The translations under genes and the position numbers were made by a program. A stretch of DNA of 64,000 nt from Neptunomonas phycophila. GTDB taxonomy: Bacteria; Pseudomonadota; Gammaproteobacteria; Pseudomonadales; Balneatricaceae. Of the stretch, positions 1-9,055 are shown piece after piece. Positions within the stretch are counted from its first letter, which is position 1. Each line of letters begins with the position of its first letter. The notes beneath the pieces were generated by a model that saw only the letters and a program-made list of their open reading frames with translations, did not search any database and was not told where the DNA came from. The DNA is taken from positions 434,001 through 498,000 of the forward strand of contig NZ_MRCI01000001.1 of assembly GCF_001922575.1 (NCBI RefSeq). The letters run 5' to 3'.

Positions 1-1
1 T

Positions 2-868
2 GGCTTAGAGACGGAGCAAATTTATGGCATCAACGTATTTAAAGTACGTGAAGTGCTTCAATGCCCAGCCTTGACGGAAGTGCCACGATTAACCACGGCT
101 ATTAAAGGTATGGCTCACATTCGTGGAGAAACCATTCCTGTTCTGGACTTATCAGAAGCGATAGGTCGACCTTCAGTGCCGAAAGAAGAGCTACAACGTT
201 GCTTTCTAATTGTTGCTGAATACAACAAGCGGACGTTGGCTTTCTTGGTTAGAAAGGTAGATAGAATTTTGAACACTCACTGGGATCAGATAATGGCGCC
301 GCCAGCTGAAATAGGTGTTGAAAACTATTTAACTGCCGTATTTGAGCACGATGGAAAGCTGATTGAAATCTTAGATGTGGAGCAAATTCTAGCTGACCTG
401 TACCCAATGCGTACAAACGTAAGTGAAGAAATAGCCACAAAAGAAGTTAAAACGAAGGCAAGTGAATATCACATTCTGTGTGTGGATGATTCGAGTGTGG
501 CTCGTAATCAAATGCAACGCAGTTTAGAAGACCTTGGGATTAAGGTAACTACGTGCAACAATGGACGTGCTGCATGGAATATGTTGAATGATCTCACCGA
601 TAAGGGCGTCGATGTAACGCAGCACTTTTTGATGATGATTTCAGATATCGAAATGCCAGAAATGGATGGTTATACACTGGCTGCTATGATCAGAGAAGAT
701 ACGCGAATGGATAAAATGCATATCGTTCTACACTCCTCATTGAGCGGCGGTTTTAACGTGTCGATGGTTAAAAAGGTAGGCGCCGATGGTTTCCTAGCTA
801 AATTTAATCCGGATGATCTTGCTGGAGTAGTCGTTGATAGAATCCGAAAAATCGAGAGTCGTCGATAA
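2..868 (+). CDS. cheV: CheV chemotaxis coupling protein, 5' end cut by window
   Basis: CheV couples receptors to CheA through a CheW-like domain and carries a receiver domain that CheA can phosphorylate. The reading frame is already open at base 2, and the upstream codons encode YGINVFKVREVLQ, a typical CheV/CheW N-terminal stretch, so the gene begins outside the window and the GTG at 53 is internal. The CheW-like part runs to about base 430. The receiver follows, with the acidic pair in CVDDSS and the acceptor aspartate in ISDIEMPEMDG. It ends with TAA six bases before cheR, so the two are probably co-transcribed. Function is certain at family level; which receptors it serves cannot be told. 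Confidence 0.96.
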   Translation, partial: GLETEQIYGINVFKVREVLQCPALTEVPRLTTAIKGMAHIRGETIPVLDLSEAIGRPSVPKEELQRCFLIVAEYNKRTLAFLVRKVDRILNTHWDQIMAPPAEIGVENYLTAVFEHDGKLIEILDVEQILADLYPMRTNVSEEIATKEVKTKASEYHILCVDDSSVARNQMQRSLEDLGIKVTTCNNGRAAWNMLNDLTDKGVDVTQHFLMMISDIEMPEMDGYTLAAMIREDTRMDKMHIVLHSSLSGGFNVSMVKKVGADGFLAKFNPDDLAGVVVDRIRKIESRR

Positions 869-874
869 CAGGAT

Positions 875-1729
875 ATGGATATGTTCGATCAGTCAAGTAG
901 CTTCAAGATATTGCAGGATGAGTTTGTTTTATTCAGTAAATATTTAGAGGATAATTGCGGAATATTATTGGCTGATCACAAGCAATATCTGGTTCAAAGC
1001 CGCCTAAATAAGATAATGCAAGAGTGTGCATACACAAACTTGAAAGAGCTTATTGGGCAGCTTAAACGGCCGGGTCAAAGCCGCCTTAAAGAACAGGTCA
1101 TTGATGCCATGACCACCAACGAAACTTTATGGTTTCGTGATACCCACCCTTATGACATATTGAAAAGGCAGTTATTGCCCGAAATGCGTGATAAAAAACG
1201 TGCTCAGCGTTTACGCATTTGGTCTGCGGCGTGCTCAACTGGGCAAGAGCCGTATTCTATGAGCATGATTATTGATGAGTTTAAACAGGCAAACCCTGGT
1301 AGCTTCTCGGCGGGTGAAGAAATTTTAGCCACTGATATTTCTACCAATGTGTTGCAGCAAGCTCGTTCTGGTGAGTATGAGATGCTGGCTTTGGGTCGAG
1401 GGTTGGATAAAGAAAGACTTCAACGCCACTTCAAAGCCACCGAACGCGGTAGCTGGGTCATCAATCCGAGCATCAAGTCGCGTGTACGCTTTCAAAGTTT
1501 CAATTTATTAGATCAATACGGCACTCTAGGTCAGTTTGATATTATCTTTTGCCGTAACGTTCTGATTTATTTTTCATCTGAACTTAAAACGCAAATTTTG
1601 CGTAAAATGCATAAGCAGCTTGCACCTGGTGGCTATCTTGTTTTGGGAGCATCCGAATCGCTTTCTGGGTTAAGTGACTGTTACACGATGATTCATTGTC
1701 GTCCGGGTATTATTTACCAAGCAATTTGA
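875..1729 (+). CDS. cheR: CheR chemoreceptor glutamate methyltransferase
   Basis: CheR methylates glutamates in chemoreceptor signalling domains using S-adenosylmethionine, giving adaptation together with CheB (57827-59092). The 284-residue product has the usual length of a CheR without TPR extension. The N-terminal helical domain is followed by the SAM-binding Rossmann domain with WSAACSTGQEPYS, the acidic ILATDIS strand and FDIIFCRNVLIYF. The gene starts at ATG 875, right behind cheV. The pair cheV-cheR ahead of flgB is the usual Pseudomonas arrangement. The cheR leader is too short for a promoter, so it is probably read from upstream of cheV. Confidence 0.97.
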   Translation: MDMFDQSSSFKILQDEFVLFSKYLEDNCGILLADHKQYLVQSRLNKIMQECAYTNLKELIGQLKRPGQSRLKEQVIDAMTTNETLWFRDTHPYDILKRQLLPEMRDKKRAQRLRIWSAACSTGQEPYSMSMIIDEFKQANPGSFSAGEEILATDISTNVLQQARSGEYEMLALGRGLDKERLQRHFKATERGSWVINPSIKSRVRFQSFNLLDQYGTLGQFDIIFCRNVLIYFSSELKTQILRKMHKQLAPGGYLVLGASESLSGLSDCYTMIHCRPGIIYQAI

Positions 1730-1772
1730 TTTTTACTGTTACTATATTCCTCCGCTGGTCCTAGGCGGCAAC

Positions 1773-1794
1773 AAGCGGCATACCTTTGCCGCTT
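1773..1794 (+). terminator. Hairpin after cheR, possible terminator
   Basis: An 8-bp perfect stem AAGCGGCA/TGCCGCTT with a 6-base loop lies 44 bases after cheR and before the flgB promoter. There is no T-run behind it, so it may be a weak or Rho-assisted end or only an mRNA 3' stabiliser. Confidence 0.45.
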
Positions 1795-1864
1795 ACCGCT
1801 CACTCTTCCCCTGTAAATCATCCCTTTTTCTATAAATCCCTTTAAAAACAATGTATTGATTTTT

Positions 1865-1880
1865 TGGCATGGTGTTTGCT
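1865..1880 (+). promoter_or_regulatory. Sigma-54 promoter of flgBCDE
   Basis: TGGCATG-N4-TTGCT matches the sigma-54 consensus TGGCACG-N4-TTGCW. The -24 GG (1866-1867) and -12 GC (1878-1879) are exactly one turn apart. It lies 31 bases before the flgB ATG, as expected for a FleR/FleQ-dependent hook operon. Confidence 0.88.
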
Positions 1881-1911
1881 TTTATCAAGATAGAGTTTAT
1901 TAGGGGGCAAT

Positions 1912-2313
1912 ATGGCAATTAATTTTGATAAAGCATTAGGTTTGCATGAAGAGGCGCTACAGCTGCGCTCTAAGCGTGCGGAAATCTTGGCTAACAATAT
2001 TGCCAATGCAGAAACCCCTAATTTTCAAGCCAGGGATGTCGATTTTCACGCGACACTTGCAGGCGAGATGAGTGTGAATACGCCGTTAACTTTATCTAAG
2101 ACTGATGCGGGGCATCAAACGGGATTAATCAATCCTGATTTTGCAGCCGAGTTAATGTATCGAACACCGATGCAGCCAGCCGTTGATGGAAATACGGTGG
2201 ATATACAAGAAGAAATGGCACGTTACACAGAAAATTCTTTAGGCTTTCAAACATCGTTTGATTTGCTAAACAGAAAATTTAAAGGGCTGGTAACAGCGAT
2301 TAAAGGCGAATAA
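1912..2313 (+). CDS. flgB: FlgB flagellar proximal rod protein
   Basis: FlgB is one of the proximal rod subunits that join the MS ring to the distal rod in the periplasm. The 133-residue product has the rod/hook family N-terminal motif with ANNIANAETPNFQARDVDF and an amphipathic C-terminal helix ending in FKGLVTAIKGE, both needed for axial packing. It has no cleaved signal because it is exported by the flagellar type III system. It begins the unit flgBCDE, 31 bases behind a sigma-54 promoter, with GGGGG as ribosome site. FlgC follows after two bases. Confidence 0.97.
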   Translation: MAINFDKALGLHEEALQLRSKRAEILANNIANAETPNFQARDVDFHATLAGEMSVNTPLTLSKTDAGHQTGLINPDFAAELMYRTPMQPAVDGNTVDIQEEMARYTENSLGFQTSFDLLNRKFKGLVTAIKGE

Positions 2314-2315
2314 TT

Positions 2316-2750
2316 ATGTCACTTACTAATATTTTTAATATCGCTGGTTCAGCCATGAGCGCACAAACAGTTCGCTTAAATACAACCGCTAGCAATATGG
2401 CAAATGCAGACAGCGTTAGTTCAAGCGTTGAAGAGACATATCGAGCACGCAAGCCTGTTTTTAAATTGCAAGAACCCACGTTGGAGCAAATGACGGATTC
2501 CGATGCGGGTTTGCTTCCAGGTCAGGGTGTTCAAGTTGTTGGTATCGTCGAAAGTGAAGCCCCTTTACGTACAGAATATAACCCGTCTCACCCAATGGCG
2601 GATGCAGATGGCTATGTGCATTACCCTAATGTGAATGTGGTTGAAGAAATGGCGGACATGATTTCTGCTTCGCGCGCATTCCAAGTGAATACCGAAATTA
2701 TGAATACAGCAAAACAGATGGTCCAACGTGTTCTCACGATTGGTCAATAA
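2316..2750 (+). CDS. flgC: FlgC flagellar proximal rod protein
   Basis: FlgC is the second proximal rod subunit. The 144-residue product has the family N-terminus (FNIAGSAMSAQTVRLNTTASNMAN), the YRARKPVF segment after it, and the C-terminal VNVVEEMADMISASRAFQ motif typical of FlgC and other axial proteins. The start is two bases behind the flgB stop, implying translational coupling. The length matches the family. Confidence 0.97.
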   Translation: MSLTNIFNIAGSAMSAQTVRLNTTASNMANADSVSSSVEETYRARKPVFKLQEPTLEQMTDSDAGLLPGQGVQVVGIVESEAPLRTEYNPSHPMADADGYVHYPNVNVVEEMADMISASRAFQVNTEIMNTAKQMVQRVLTIGQ

Positions 2751-2769
2751 TTAGAGGCGGGCAACGATT

Positions 2770-3444
2770 ATGGCTGATATTACTGGTACTACAGCTACAT
2801 CGATATTTGAGCAGATTAATGCGGCAAATTCGTCTAGCTCTACATCTACCACGCAGAGTGAATCTGATAGTCAGATGTTTATGGAGCTGATGATTGCGCA
2901 ATTGCAAAATCAGGATCCAACCAGCCCGGCAGATACCGCTGATTTCATGCAGCAGATATCTAATATGACGATGGTTGAAAGCATTACTGAGCTAACGTCA
3001 ACCATGACCGAACTTAGCTCAGAAATGATGACGAGCCAGGCGGCGTTGCAGGCATCATCGATGGTAGGTCAGCAAGCGTTTGTTGCAACCGACAAAGCGA
3101 GCTTATCCGCTGGTGGAAGTATTGAAGGGGCGTTCACGCTCGATACGAGTGCCTCTAATGTGCAGGTCTCTATTTATGACTCGGCAGGAAGCCTAGTCGA
3201 TAGCTGGTCTGAAGGTGCTTTAGCAACAGGAGATCATTCATTTGAGTGGCAAGGTGGTGAAAACGCAGCAGGTAACTACTCGGTTGTGATTCAAAAATCA
3301 TCATCTGATGGCACTACAGAAAATATAGACAGTTATATAGGCCATACTGTGAACAGCGTTACGCTGGGACAAAACGGTATTGGTATGAAAGTAAATACCG
3401 ATGCCGGTGCATACAGCACTAGCGATATTTTACAGATCGGTTAA
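2770..3444 (+). CDS. flgD: FlgD hook-capping scaffold protein
   Basis: FlgD caps the growing hook and allows FlgE subunits to assemble; it is lost when the hook is finished. The product has 224 residues. The N-terminal conserved segment MFMELMIAQLQNQDPTSPADTADF (residues about 37-60) is diagnostic. It is followed by an FlgD Ig-like and Tudor-like region with EWQGGENAAGNYSV and a C-terminal strand near VNSVTLGQNGI. It lies 19 bases after flgC and 25 before flgE in the same unit. The serine/threonine-rich first 30 residues are typical of the flexible export region. Confidence 0.96.
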   Translation: MADITGTTATSIFEQINAANSSSSTSTTQSESDSQMFMELMIAQLQNQDPTSPADTADFMQQISNMTMVESITELTSTMTELSSEMMTSQAALQASSMVGQQAFVATDKASLSAGGSIEGAFTLDTSASNVQVSIYDSAGSLVDSWSEGALATGDHSFEWQGGENAAGNYSVVIQKSSSDGTTENIDSYIGHTVNSVTLGQNGIGMKVNTDAGAYSTSDILQIG

Positions 3445-3469
3445 GACATAAAGGTAAGAGGGCACTATT

Positions 3470-5464
3470 ATGGCAGGTTTTAATACAGCAGTTACGGGTA
3501 TCAAAGCAGCAACCACCGACCTGGATGTCGCCGGTAACAACATTGCAAACTCAAGTACAACAGGCTTTAAAGCATCGCGTGTAGAGTTTGGTGATATTTA
3601 CGCTACCGCTGTCGTTGGGGCAGGCACGGTGAATACCGCAGGCTCTGGTGTAACAGTGATGGATATCGCTACCGACTACAGTGCGGGCACCATCGAATTT
3701 ACCAACAACAACCTAGATTTAGCCATTAACGGTTCAGGCTTTTTTCAGTTGGATGATGGGCAGGGCGGTACGACCTATACACGTGCTGGTGCATTTGAAC
3801 TAGACAGCGAAGGCTATATTGTTTCTAAAACAGGCAAATACCTACAGGGTTATGGCTTAGACGAGTTGGGTAATCAGCTACCGTTGCAAAACTTAGCGGT
3901 AACCCAAAAAGAGAGCTCACCACATGCCACAGAGTCTATTGACTTGGCATTTAACATCGATTCGGCAAAAGATGCTGAGTTGTTAGCGCGCTCATTTGAT
4001 AAAACAAACGCTAGCTCTTACTCATATTCTACCACGGTAGAGACATTCGATAGCTTAGGTAATGCAAACTCAATCCGTTATTACTTTGTTGAGCAAGCGG
4101 CTGTTCGTGAGCAGTTCCAGTTTGATGTGTCAGGCCTACCTGCTGGTGAAGATTTAACAATCTCAGGTGTGACTATTACATCGACTAGCACTCCGTTAAC
4201 GACCGCCGAAGAAGATGCGTTGGAAGCGGCTGATCCACGGATTGATTTAGATACCTTATCCCTTTCAGCTGGCACGCTTACTTTTGAATTAAAAGCTGAC
4301 TCTACCAGTGCTGGCGATGTGGTGATCAGTGATACTAGTGGTTCTGAATACCCGGTAGCTAATTTAGATGACGGTGTGCCAAGTACACGCGCGGCGAACG
4401 AGGTTCAAACTTTTACGATTGATTCTTCGTTGTTCTCTTATAATGCGTCGGTTGGTGATGACACGTTAGACAATGCCACTACGGTTGCCATTGGTGGTGT
4501 GTCTCTTGAATTTGATACAGGTATGACGTTAGAGGACGTGGGGCTAGCTATTGAAGATGCTCAGCAAGAGATTATCGACAATAACCCTGATATTGAATCT
4601 GTTGAGTTTAATGAAGCCACAGGTGAGATCGATATTACTTGGGAAGCCGTTGCTGGTAACGTCGATTTACTCGCCATTTCAGGTGGTACTAACAGTCCTT
4701 TTGTTGAAACAACACCCGGTAACGTAGATATAGCTGTTGTTCAGGGGGATAACTCATTCCAAGGCGCTTATCGTATGTATGCTTATCTAAATGATGAGCA
4801 ACAATTGAACTTGGGTAAGGTTGTAGATCCAGGTGAGAGTGGTTTCTTGACGGATAAAACAGAAGTAGGCCCTATTGTTATCAAGTTTAACTCTACGACT
4901 GGTAAGTTAGCCGAAGTGAACGGTGAAGAAGTTCCTGATGGCGGCACAGCACCTAACATTACCATTCTAGGTGCAGACCCAGCTAACCCTAATGATACGC
5001 TGCTTGATAGTGATGTAGACTCGTTAGTGGGTGTGCAGCTTGATATTACAGGCTCTAGTCAGTTTGCATCCGACTCAATCGTTAAAAGCTCTTCGCAAGA
5101 TGGTTATCCCAAAGGAGACCTGATTGGCGTGGCTTTCTCTGAAAACGGCGAGATGGTGGCTAGCTTTAGTAACGGTCAAACTCAAAAGCTAGGGTTGGTG
5201 TCTATCGCAACGTTCGCTAACCAGTCTGGTTTGCAATCAAGTGGGGATACCGAATGGATTGCTACGTTTGATTCGGGGGCAGCTGTGCTTAACCCACCAG
5301 GAACAGGTTTAAATGGTACGTTGACATCGGCAGCGCTTGAGCAATCGAACGTAGATTTGTCATCTGAATTGGTTAAATTGATTGAAGCACAGCGTAACTT
5401 CCAGGCGAACTCTAAAACATTAGAAACCCTGAATACCGTCACCCAGTCTATTTTGCAGATTTAA
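3470..5464 (+). CDS. flgE: FlgE flagellar hook protein, enlarged
   Basis: FlgE builds the curved hook that links rod and filament. The 664-residue product has the axial N-terminus (VTGIKAATTDLDVAGNNIAN), a FlgE/F/G-type domain with INGSGFFQLDDG and YTRAGAFELD, and the C-terminal helix with QSNVDLSSELVKLIEAQRNFQAN. Enteric FlgE has about 400 residues and Pseudomonas about 460, so this one carries some 200 extra residues. The surplus lies in the middle (about residues 200-450), is rich in D, S, T and V, and is probably a surface-exposed domain. It ends the first hook unit; a terminator follows 20 bases later. Confidence 0.96.
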   Translation: MAGFNTAVTGIKAATTDLDVAGNNIANSSTTGFKASRVEFGDIYATAVVGAGTVNTAGSGVTVMDIATDYSAGTIEFTNNNLDLAINGSGFFQLDDGQGGTTYTRAGAFELDSEGYIVSKTGKYLQGYGLDELGNQLPLQNLAVTQKESSPHATESIDLAFNIDSAKDAELLARSFDKTNASSYSYSTTVETFDSLGNANSIRYYFVEQAAVREQFQFDVSGLPAGEDLTISGVTITSTSTPLTTAEEDALEAADPRIDLDTLSLSAGTLTFELKADSTSAGDVVISDTSGSEYPVANLDDGVPSTRAANEVQTFTIDSSLFSYNASVGDDTLDNATTVAIGGVSLEFDTGMTLEDVGLAIEDAQQEIIDNNPDIESVEFNEATGEIDITWEAVAGNVDLLAISGGTNSPFVETTPGNVDIAVVQGDNSFQGAYRMYAYLNDEQQLNLGKVVDPGESGFLTDKTEVGPIVIKFNSTTGKLAEVNGEEVPDGGTAPNITILGADPANPNDTLLDSDVDSLVGVQLDITGSSQFASDSIVKSSSQDGYPKGDLIGVAFSENGEMVASFSNGQTQKLGLVSIATFANQSGLQSSGDTEWIATFDSGAAVLNPPGTGLNGTLTSAALEQSNVDLSSELVKLIEAQRNFQANSKTLETLNTVTQSILQI

Positions 5465-5483
5465 TAGTAATTTAACGAATGAC

Positions 5484-5511
5484 AAGGCCGCTTCTGCGGC
5501 CTTTCTTTTTT
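5484..5511 (+). terminator. Rho-independent terminator after flgE
   Basis: The stem AAGGCCGC-TTCT-GCGGCCTT (8 bp, 4-base loop) is followed by TCTTTTTTTC. This is a strong intrinsic terminator that separates flgBCDE from flgFGHIJKL. Confidence 0.92.
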
Positions 5512-5551
5512 CTTGCCTTGTTTCATGCCTACAAACAACTGTTTGAACGGT

Positions 5552-5567
5552 TGGCACGCCCTTTGCT
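5552..5567 (+). promoter_or_regulatory. Sigma-54 promoter of flgFGHIJKL
   Basis: TGGCACG-CCCT-TTGCT is a perfect match to the sigma-54 consensus, with -24 GG at 5553-5554 and -12 GC at 5565-5566. It lies 48 bases before the flgF start and directly behind the flgE terminator. Confidence 0.95.
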
Positions 5568-5615
5568 TTTGTCATAAGTAACGATAAAAAACGGCAAAGG
5601 TTTTCCGGTCTAACC

Positions 5616-6359
5616 ATGGATAAATTAGTTTATATAGCAATGAGCGGCGCTCGCGAAAATATGCTTTCGCAACAAGCCCATGCTAACAATCTAGCAAATG
5701 CCAATACCTCAGGTTTTAAAGCAGACTTGTCTCAAGCCCGCGCAATGCAAGTTTTTGGCGAAGGGTTTGCCTCACGTGTTTATGCACAAACTGAGCGTCC
5801 GGCTACCGATCGTACAGCAGGTACTTTTATCAGCACGGAGCGAGAGCTAGATATTGCCGTTGATGGTGATGGTTGGTTTGCCGTTATAGGGGCTGACGGC
5901 AACGAAGGCTATACACGCAGTGGTGAGCTGCAGATTAATGCCGCTAATGAATTAGTGACAGGCAGTGGATTGCCGGTAATGGGTAACGGAGGCGTACCAA
6001 TCGTTATTCCGCCCTTCGACCAAATAGACATAGGCACCGATGGCACAATATCTATCCAGCCTCAGGGTGAAGATGCCGTTGAGTTGCTCGTTATTGACCG
6101 CATTAAATTAGTAACGCTTGATCCAGCAACCAGCTTTAAAGGTCTTGATGGACTAATGCATGTGGATGCTAATGCGGTGCAGCCGCCTGATTTAAATTTA
6201 AAGATACGCTCTGGATATGTAGAAACGAGTAATGTGAATGCTGTGCATGAGATGACCAGCATTATTACCGAATCTCGCCAGTTTGAAATGAATATACGCA
6301 TGATGAAAACGGCTGAAGAAGTGTCTTCAGCGGCTACATCTATCTTGTCGTTGAATTAA
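5616..6359 (+). CDS. flgF: FlgF flagellar proximal rod protein
   Basis: FlgF is a rod subunit between the FlgB/FlgC part and the distal rod. The 247-residue product has the axial N-terminal motif (QQAHANNLANANTSGFKADL), the FlgE/F/G domain with VDGDGWFAVIGADG and YTRSGELQI, and the C-terminal VETSNVNAVHEMTSIITESRQFE-type segment that identifies rod proteins. It is the first gene behind its own sigma-54 promoter. The 13-base gap to flgG contains the GGGAGGAG ribosome site. Confidence 0.97.
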   Translation: MDKLVYIAMSGARENMLSQQAHANNLANANTSGFKADLSQARAMQVFGEGFASRVYAQTERPATDRTAGTFISTERELDIAVDGDGWFAVIGADGNEGYTRSGELQINAANELVTGSGLPVMGNGGVPIVIPPFDQIDIGTDGTISIQPQGEDAVELLVIDRIKLVTLDPATSFKGLDGLMHVDANAVQPPDLNLKIRSGYVETSNVNAVHEMTSIITESRQFEMNIRMMKTAEEVSSAATSILSLN

Positions 6360-6372
6360 GGGAGGAGCTTTT

Positions 6373-7158
6373 ATGCACGGTGCATTATTTGTCGCTAAAA
6401 CAGGGTTGTCGGCTCAAGATACGTCATTAAAAGTTATCTCCAATAACCTAGCTAACGTCAGTACGGTTGGATTCAAGAAAGACCGTGCCGTATTTGAAGA
6501 TTTGCTCTATCAGACAGTTCGCCAGCCAGGAGCAGAGACGGCAGAAGGTAATCAATTACCGTCCGGTCTGCAGCTGGGTAATGGTGTGCGTGTAGTGGGT
6601 ACTCAGAAAATGTTTAGTACCGGTGAGATTCAAGTTACCGACGAAACATTTGATGTGGCAATTAATGGGCGTGGCTTTTTTCAAGTCACCATGCCTAACG
6701 GGGATATAGGCTATACCCGCAACGGGCAGTTTCATCTTAATTCAGACAATGAGTTGGTAACGGCCGAAGGCTATTTAATAGAACCTGCCATTACCCTTCC
6801 TGATGATGTGCAAAGCTTTACCGTAGGCGTGGATGGAACAGTCGAGGTCGTTGTTGCCGGTGACGCTACGCCCACTCAAATTGGTACCTTAGAAATTGCC
6901 GATTTCGTTAACCCCCAAGGCTTGCAAGCGATTGGTCAGAACCTGTTCCTGGAAACAGCTGCCAGTGGTGCACCACAAGTAGCCCAGCCCGGTGAAGAAG
7001 GCTTAGGTATTTTGCGCCAAGGAATGTTAGAGGCTTCCAACGTGAATGCGGTTGAAGAGCTAGTTAACATGATTACAACTCAGCGCGCCTACGAAATAAA
7101 TTCTAAAGTGATATCAACGGCCGATGAGATGTTGTCGTTTGTAACGCAGCAATTGTAA
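6373..7158 (+). CDS. flgG: FlgG flagellar distal rod protein
   Basis: FlgG forms the distal rod that crosses the P and L rings. The 261-residue length is the family standard. It begins MHGALFVAKTGLSAQDTSL, has SNNLANVSTVGFKKDRAVFEDLLYQ, which is highly specific for FlgG, and ends with EELVNMITTQRAYEINSKVI. The GGAGG ribosome site is 6 bases before the start. It lies between flgF and flgH as in most gammaproteobacteria. Confidence 0.98.
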   Translation: MHGALFVAKTGLSAQDTSLKVISNNLANVSTVGFKKDRAVFEDLLYQTVRQPGAETAEGNQLPSGLQLGNGVRVVGTQKMFSTGEIQVTDETFDVAINGRGFFQVTMPNGDIGYTRNGQFHLNSDNELVTAEGYLIEPAITLPDDVQSFTVGVDGTVEVVVAGDATPTQIGTLEIADFVNPQGLQAIGQNLFLETAASGAPQVAQPGEEGLGILRQGMLEASNVNAVEELVNMITTQRAYEINSKVISTADEMLSFVTQQL

Positions 7159-7183
7159 GTTCAGTCTTACACAGGTGATTAAA

Positions 7184-7858
7184 ATGATTCGTTTTGCTCT
7201 TGTTCTTTTAATGTGTGTAGCGGGTGTCGGTTGTGTGCAAACACCGGTAAAGCCGGATCGCGCTTATTATGCACCGGTGTCACCGCAGCAACTGCAGCAG
7301 CCTAAACCCGTTGATGGCGCCATCTTTAATGCGTACACCAATATCAATATTTACAGTGACGGACGAGCTCATCGTGTGGGCGATATCATTACTGTCGTAT
7401 TGAGTGAGCAAACCCAATCATCTAAAACCGCTTCAACCTCAACAGACAAAAGTTCATCTATGTCATTACCGCAAGCCACGGTGTTGGGGTCTGGGTTGTC
7501 TGCCTTTGGTTTACCTATTTCCGCTAACTTAGATTCGACGGGTAACACCTTTGATGGCGAAGGCAGTTCTGATATGAGCAATAGCCTGAGTGGCGATATC
7601 ACAGTGACAGTGCACGAAGTATTACCCAATGGGATTTTAGTTGTGCGCGGTGAAAAGTGGCTAACGCTTAATCAGGGAGATGAATACATTACGGTGAGCG
7701 GCATGGTTCGCCCGCAGGATATTGAATCGGACAATACCGTTGAGTCCACTAAGTTGGCCGATGCGCGTATCGCTTATAGCGGTACTGGCAGCGTACAAAA
7801 TTCAAATGTACAAGGGTGGCTTTCTAAGTTCTTTATTAGCCCGTTGTGGCCATTTTAA
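7184..7858 (+). CDS. flgH: FlgH outer-membrane L-ring lipoprotein
   Basis: FlgH is the lipoprotein of the L ring in the outer membrane. The ATG at 7184 was chosen over the GTG at 7175 because AGGTGA at 7174-7178 sits at proper distance, and because it gives the signal peptide MIRFALVLLMCVAGVGC with a lipobox ending in cysteine 17. The mature part contains NIYSDGRAHRVGDIITVVLSE and VVRGEKWLTLNQGDEYI, conserved in the family, and ends in WLSKFFISPLWPF. The length, 224 residues, is normal. It is paired with flgI for ring assembly. Confidence 0.96.
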   Translation: MIRFALVLLMCVAGVGCVQTPVKPDRAYYAPVSPQQLQQPKPVDGAIFNAYTNINIYSDGRAHRVGDIITVVLSEQTQSSKTASTSTDKSSSMSLPQATVLGSGLSAFGLPISANLDSTGNTFDGEGSSDMSNSLSGDITVTVHEVLPNGILVVRGEKWLTLNQGDEYITVSGMVRPQDIESDNTVESTKLADARIAYSGTGSVQNSNVQGWLSKFFISPLWPF

Positions 7859-7897
7859 TCTAGCCACCCCTTAATTAGCCTATCGACGGAGAATAAG

Positions 7898-8986
7898 ATG
7901 CGTAATTTACTACTAGGCTTGATGATTATCATACTGGCGCCGCTGGCGATGGCTGAGCGAATTAAGGATATAACATCCGTAGCCGGTGTGCGGAATAACC
8001 AGCTAGTAGGCTATGGCCTAGTGGTGGGGTTGGATGGTACGGGTGATAAAACCAGCTTTACCTCGCAAACTTTCCGAAACATGCTGAATAATTTTGGCGT
8101 GGCCATACCACCAACAACGAACCCTAGCTCAAAAAATATTGCGGCTGTTGCTATTCACGCTGAGCTCCCGCCATTTTCTAAACCGGGACAAACCATCGAC
8201 ATTACCGTTTCCGCAATTGGCGATGCGAAAAGCTTGCGTGGCGGAAGTTTGCTCATGTCACCGTTAAAGGGGGCTGATGGGCAAGTGTATGCCATGGCAC
8301 AGGGCAATCTTGTGGTTTCGGGGTTTGGTGCTGAAGGGCGTGACGGCTCGCGTTTGTCGGTTGATGTACCCAGCGTTGGTCGTATTCCCAATGGTGCATC
8401 GGTTGAACGCACAGTACCTAATGCTTTTGCGTTGGGTGATAGTTTGACACTCAACCTGAACCATCCTGACTTTACAACGTCGCGTCGTGTAGCAGAAGAA
8501 ATCAATGGGCTATTAGGTGCGCACACGGCTTCATCAATGGATGCGACATCTATCCGTGTAAGGGCTCCGCGGGATGCAGCGCAGCGCGTATCTTTTATCT
8601 CTGTTTTAGAAAACTTAGAGATCACTCCGGCTAAAGAGGTCGCTAAAGTTATTATTAACTCTCGTACGGGCACAATTGTTATCGGTCAAGATGTGCGAGT
8701 ATCACCAGTGGCGGTTACGCATGGTGGGCTGACCGTTGCTATCACCGAAAACTTAGACGTGAACCAGCCTGACCCTTTTGCGGGTGGCGAAACGGTTATT
8801 ACACCGCGCACAGGTATCGAAGTGGATGAAGGCTCAGGCCATATGTTCGAATTCTCTCCGGGTACGTCTTTGCGCGATATTGTTGAAGCGGTCAACCAAG
8901 TAGGAGCGGCACCAGGGGATTTAATGGCGATTCTAGAGGCGCTTAAACAAGCCGGCGCACTGAAAGCTGAATTGATTGTTATCTAA
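7898..8986 (+). CDS. flgI: FlgI periplasmic P-ring protein
   Basis: FlgI assembles the P ring around the rod in the peptidoglycan layer. The product has 362 residues, with a Sec signal peptide of about 19 residues ending in PLAMA before ERIKDI. The conserved segments [35 protein letters not shown] and [12 protein letters not shown] are all present. The C-terminus with [20 protein letters not shown] is typical. GGAG lies 9 bases before the ATG. It sits between flgH and flgJ. Confidence 0.98.
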   Translation: MRNLLLGLMIIILAPLAMAERIKDITSVAGVRNNQLVGYGLVVGLDGTGDKTSFTSQTFRNMLNNFGVAIPPTTNPSSKNIAAVAIHAELPPFSKPGQTIDITVSAIGDAKSLRGGSLLMSPLKGADGQVYAMAQGNLVVSGFGAEGRDGSRLSVDVPSVGRIPNGASVERTVPNAFALGDSLTLNLNHPDFTTSRRVAEEINGLLGAHTASSMDATSIRVRAPRDAAQRVSFISVLENLEITPAKEVAKVIINSRTGTIVIGQDVRVSPVAVTHGGLTVAITENLDVNQPDPFAGGETVITPRTGIEVDEGSGHMFEFSPGTSLRDIVEAVNQVGAAPGDLMAILEALKQAGALKAELIVI

Positions 8987-9055
8987 AGCCTCCCAAAAGT
9001 AGGCTAAGCTGTATTTGAAAGCAGGTTTACCACGTAATAACTAAAAGGCTCAATC

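Noticed and set aside
8155-8673. Open reverse-strand frame of 172 codons inside flgI
   Set aside because: It lies wholly antisense to a clear flgI, has no family features and no ribosome site.
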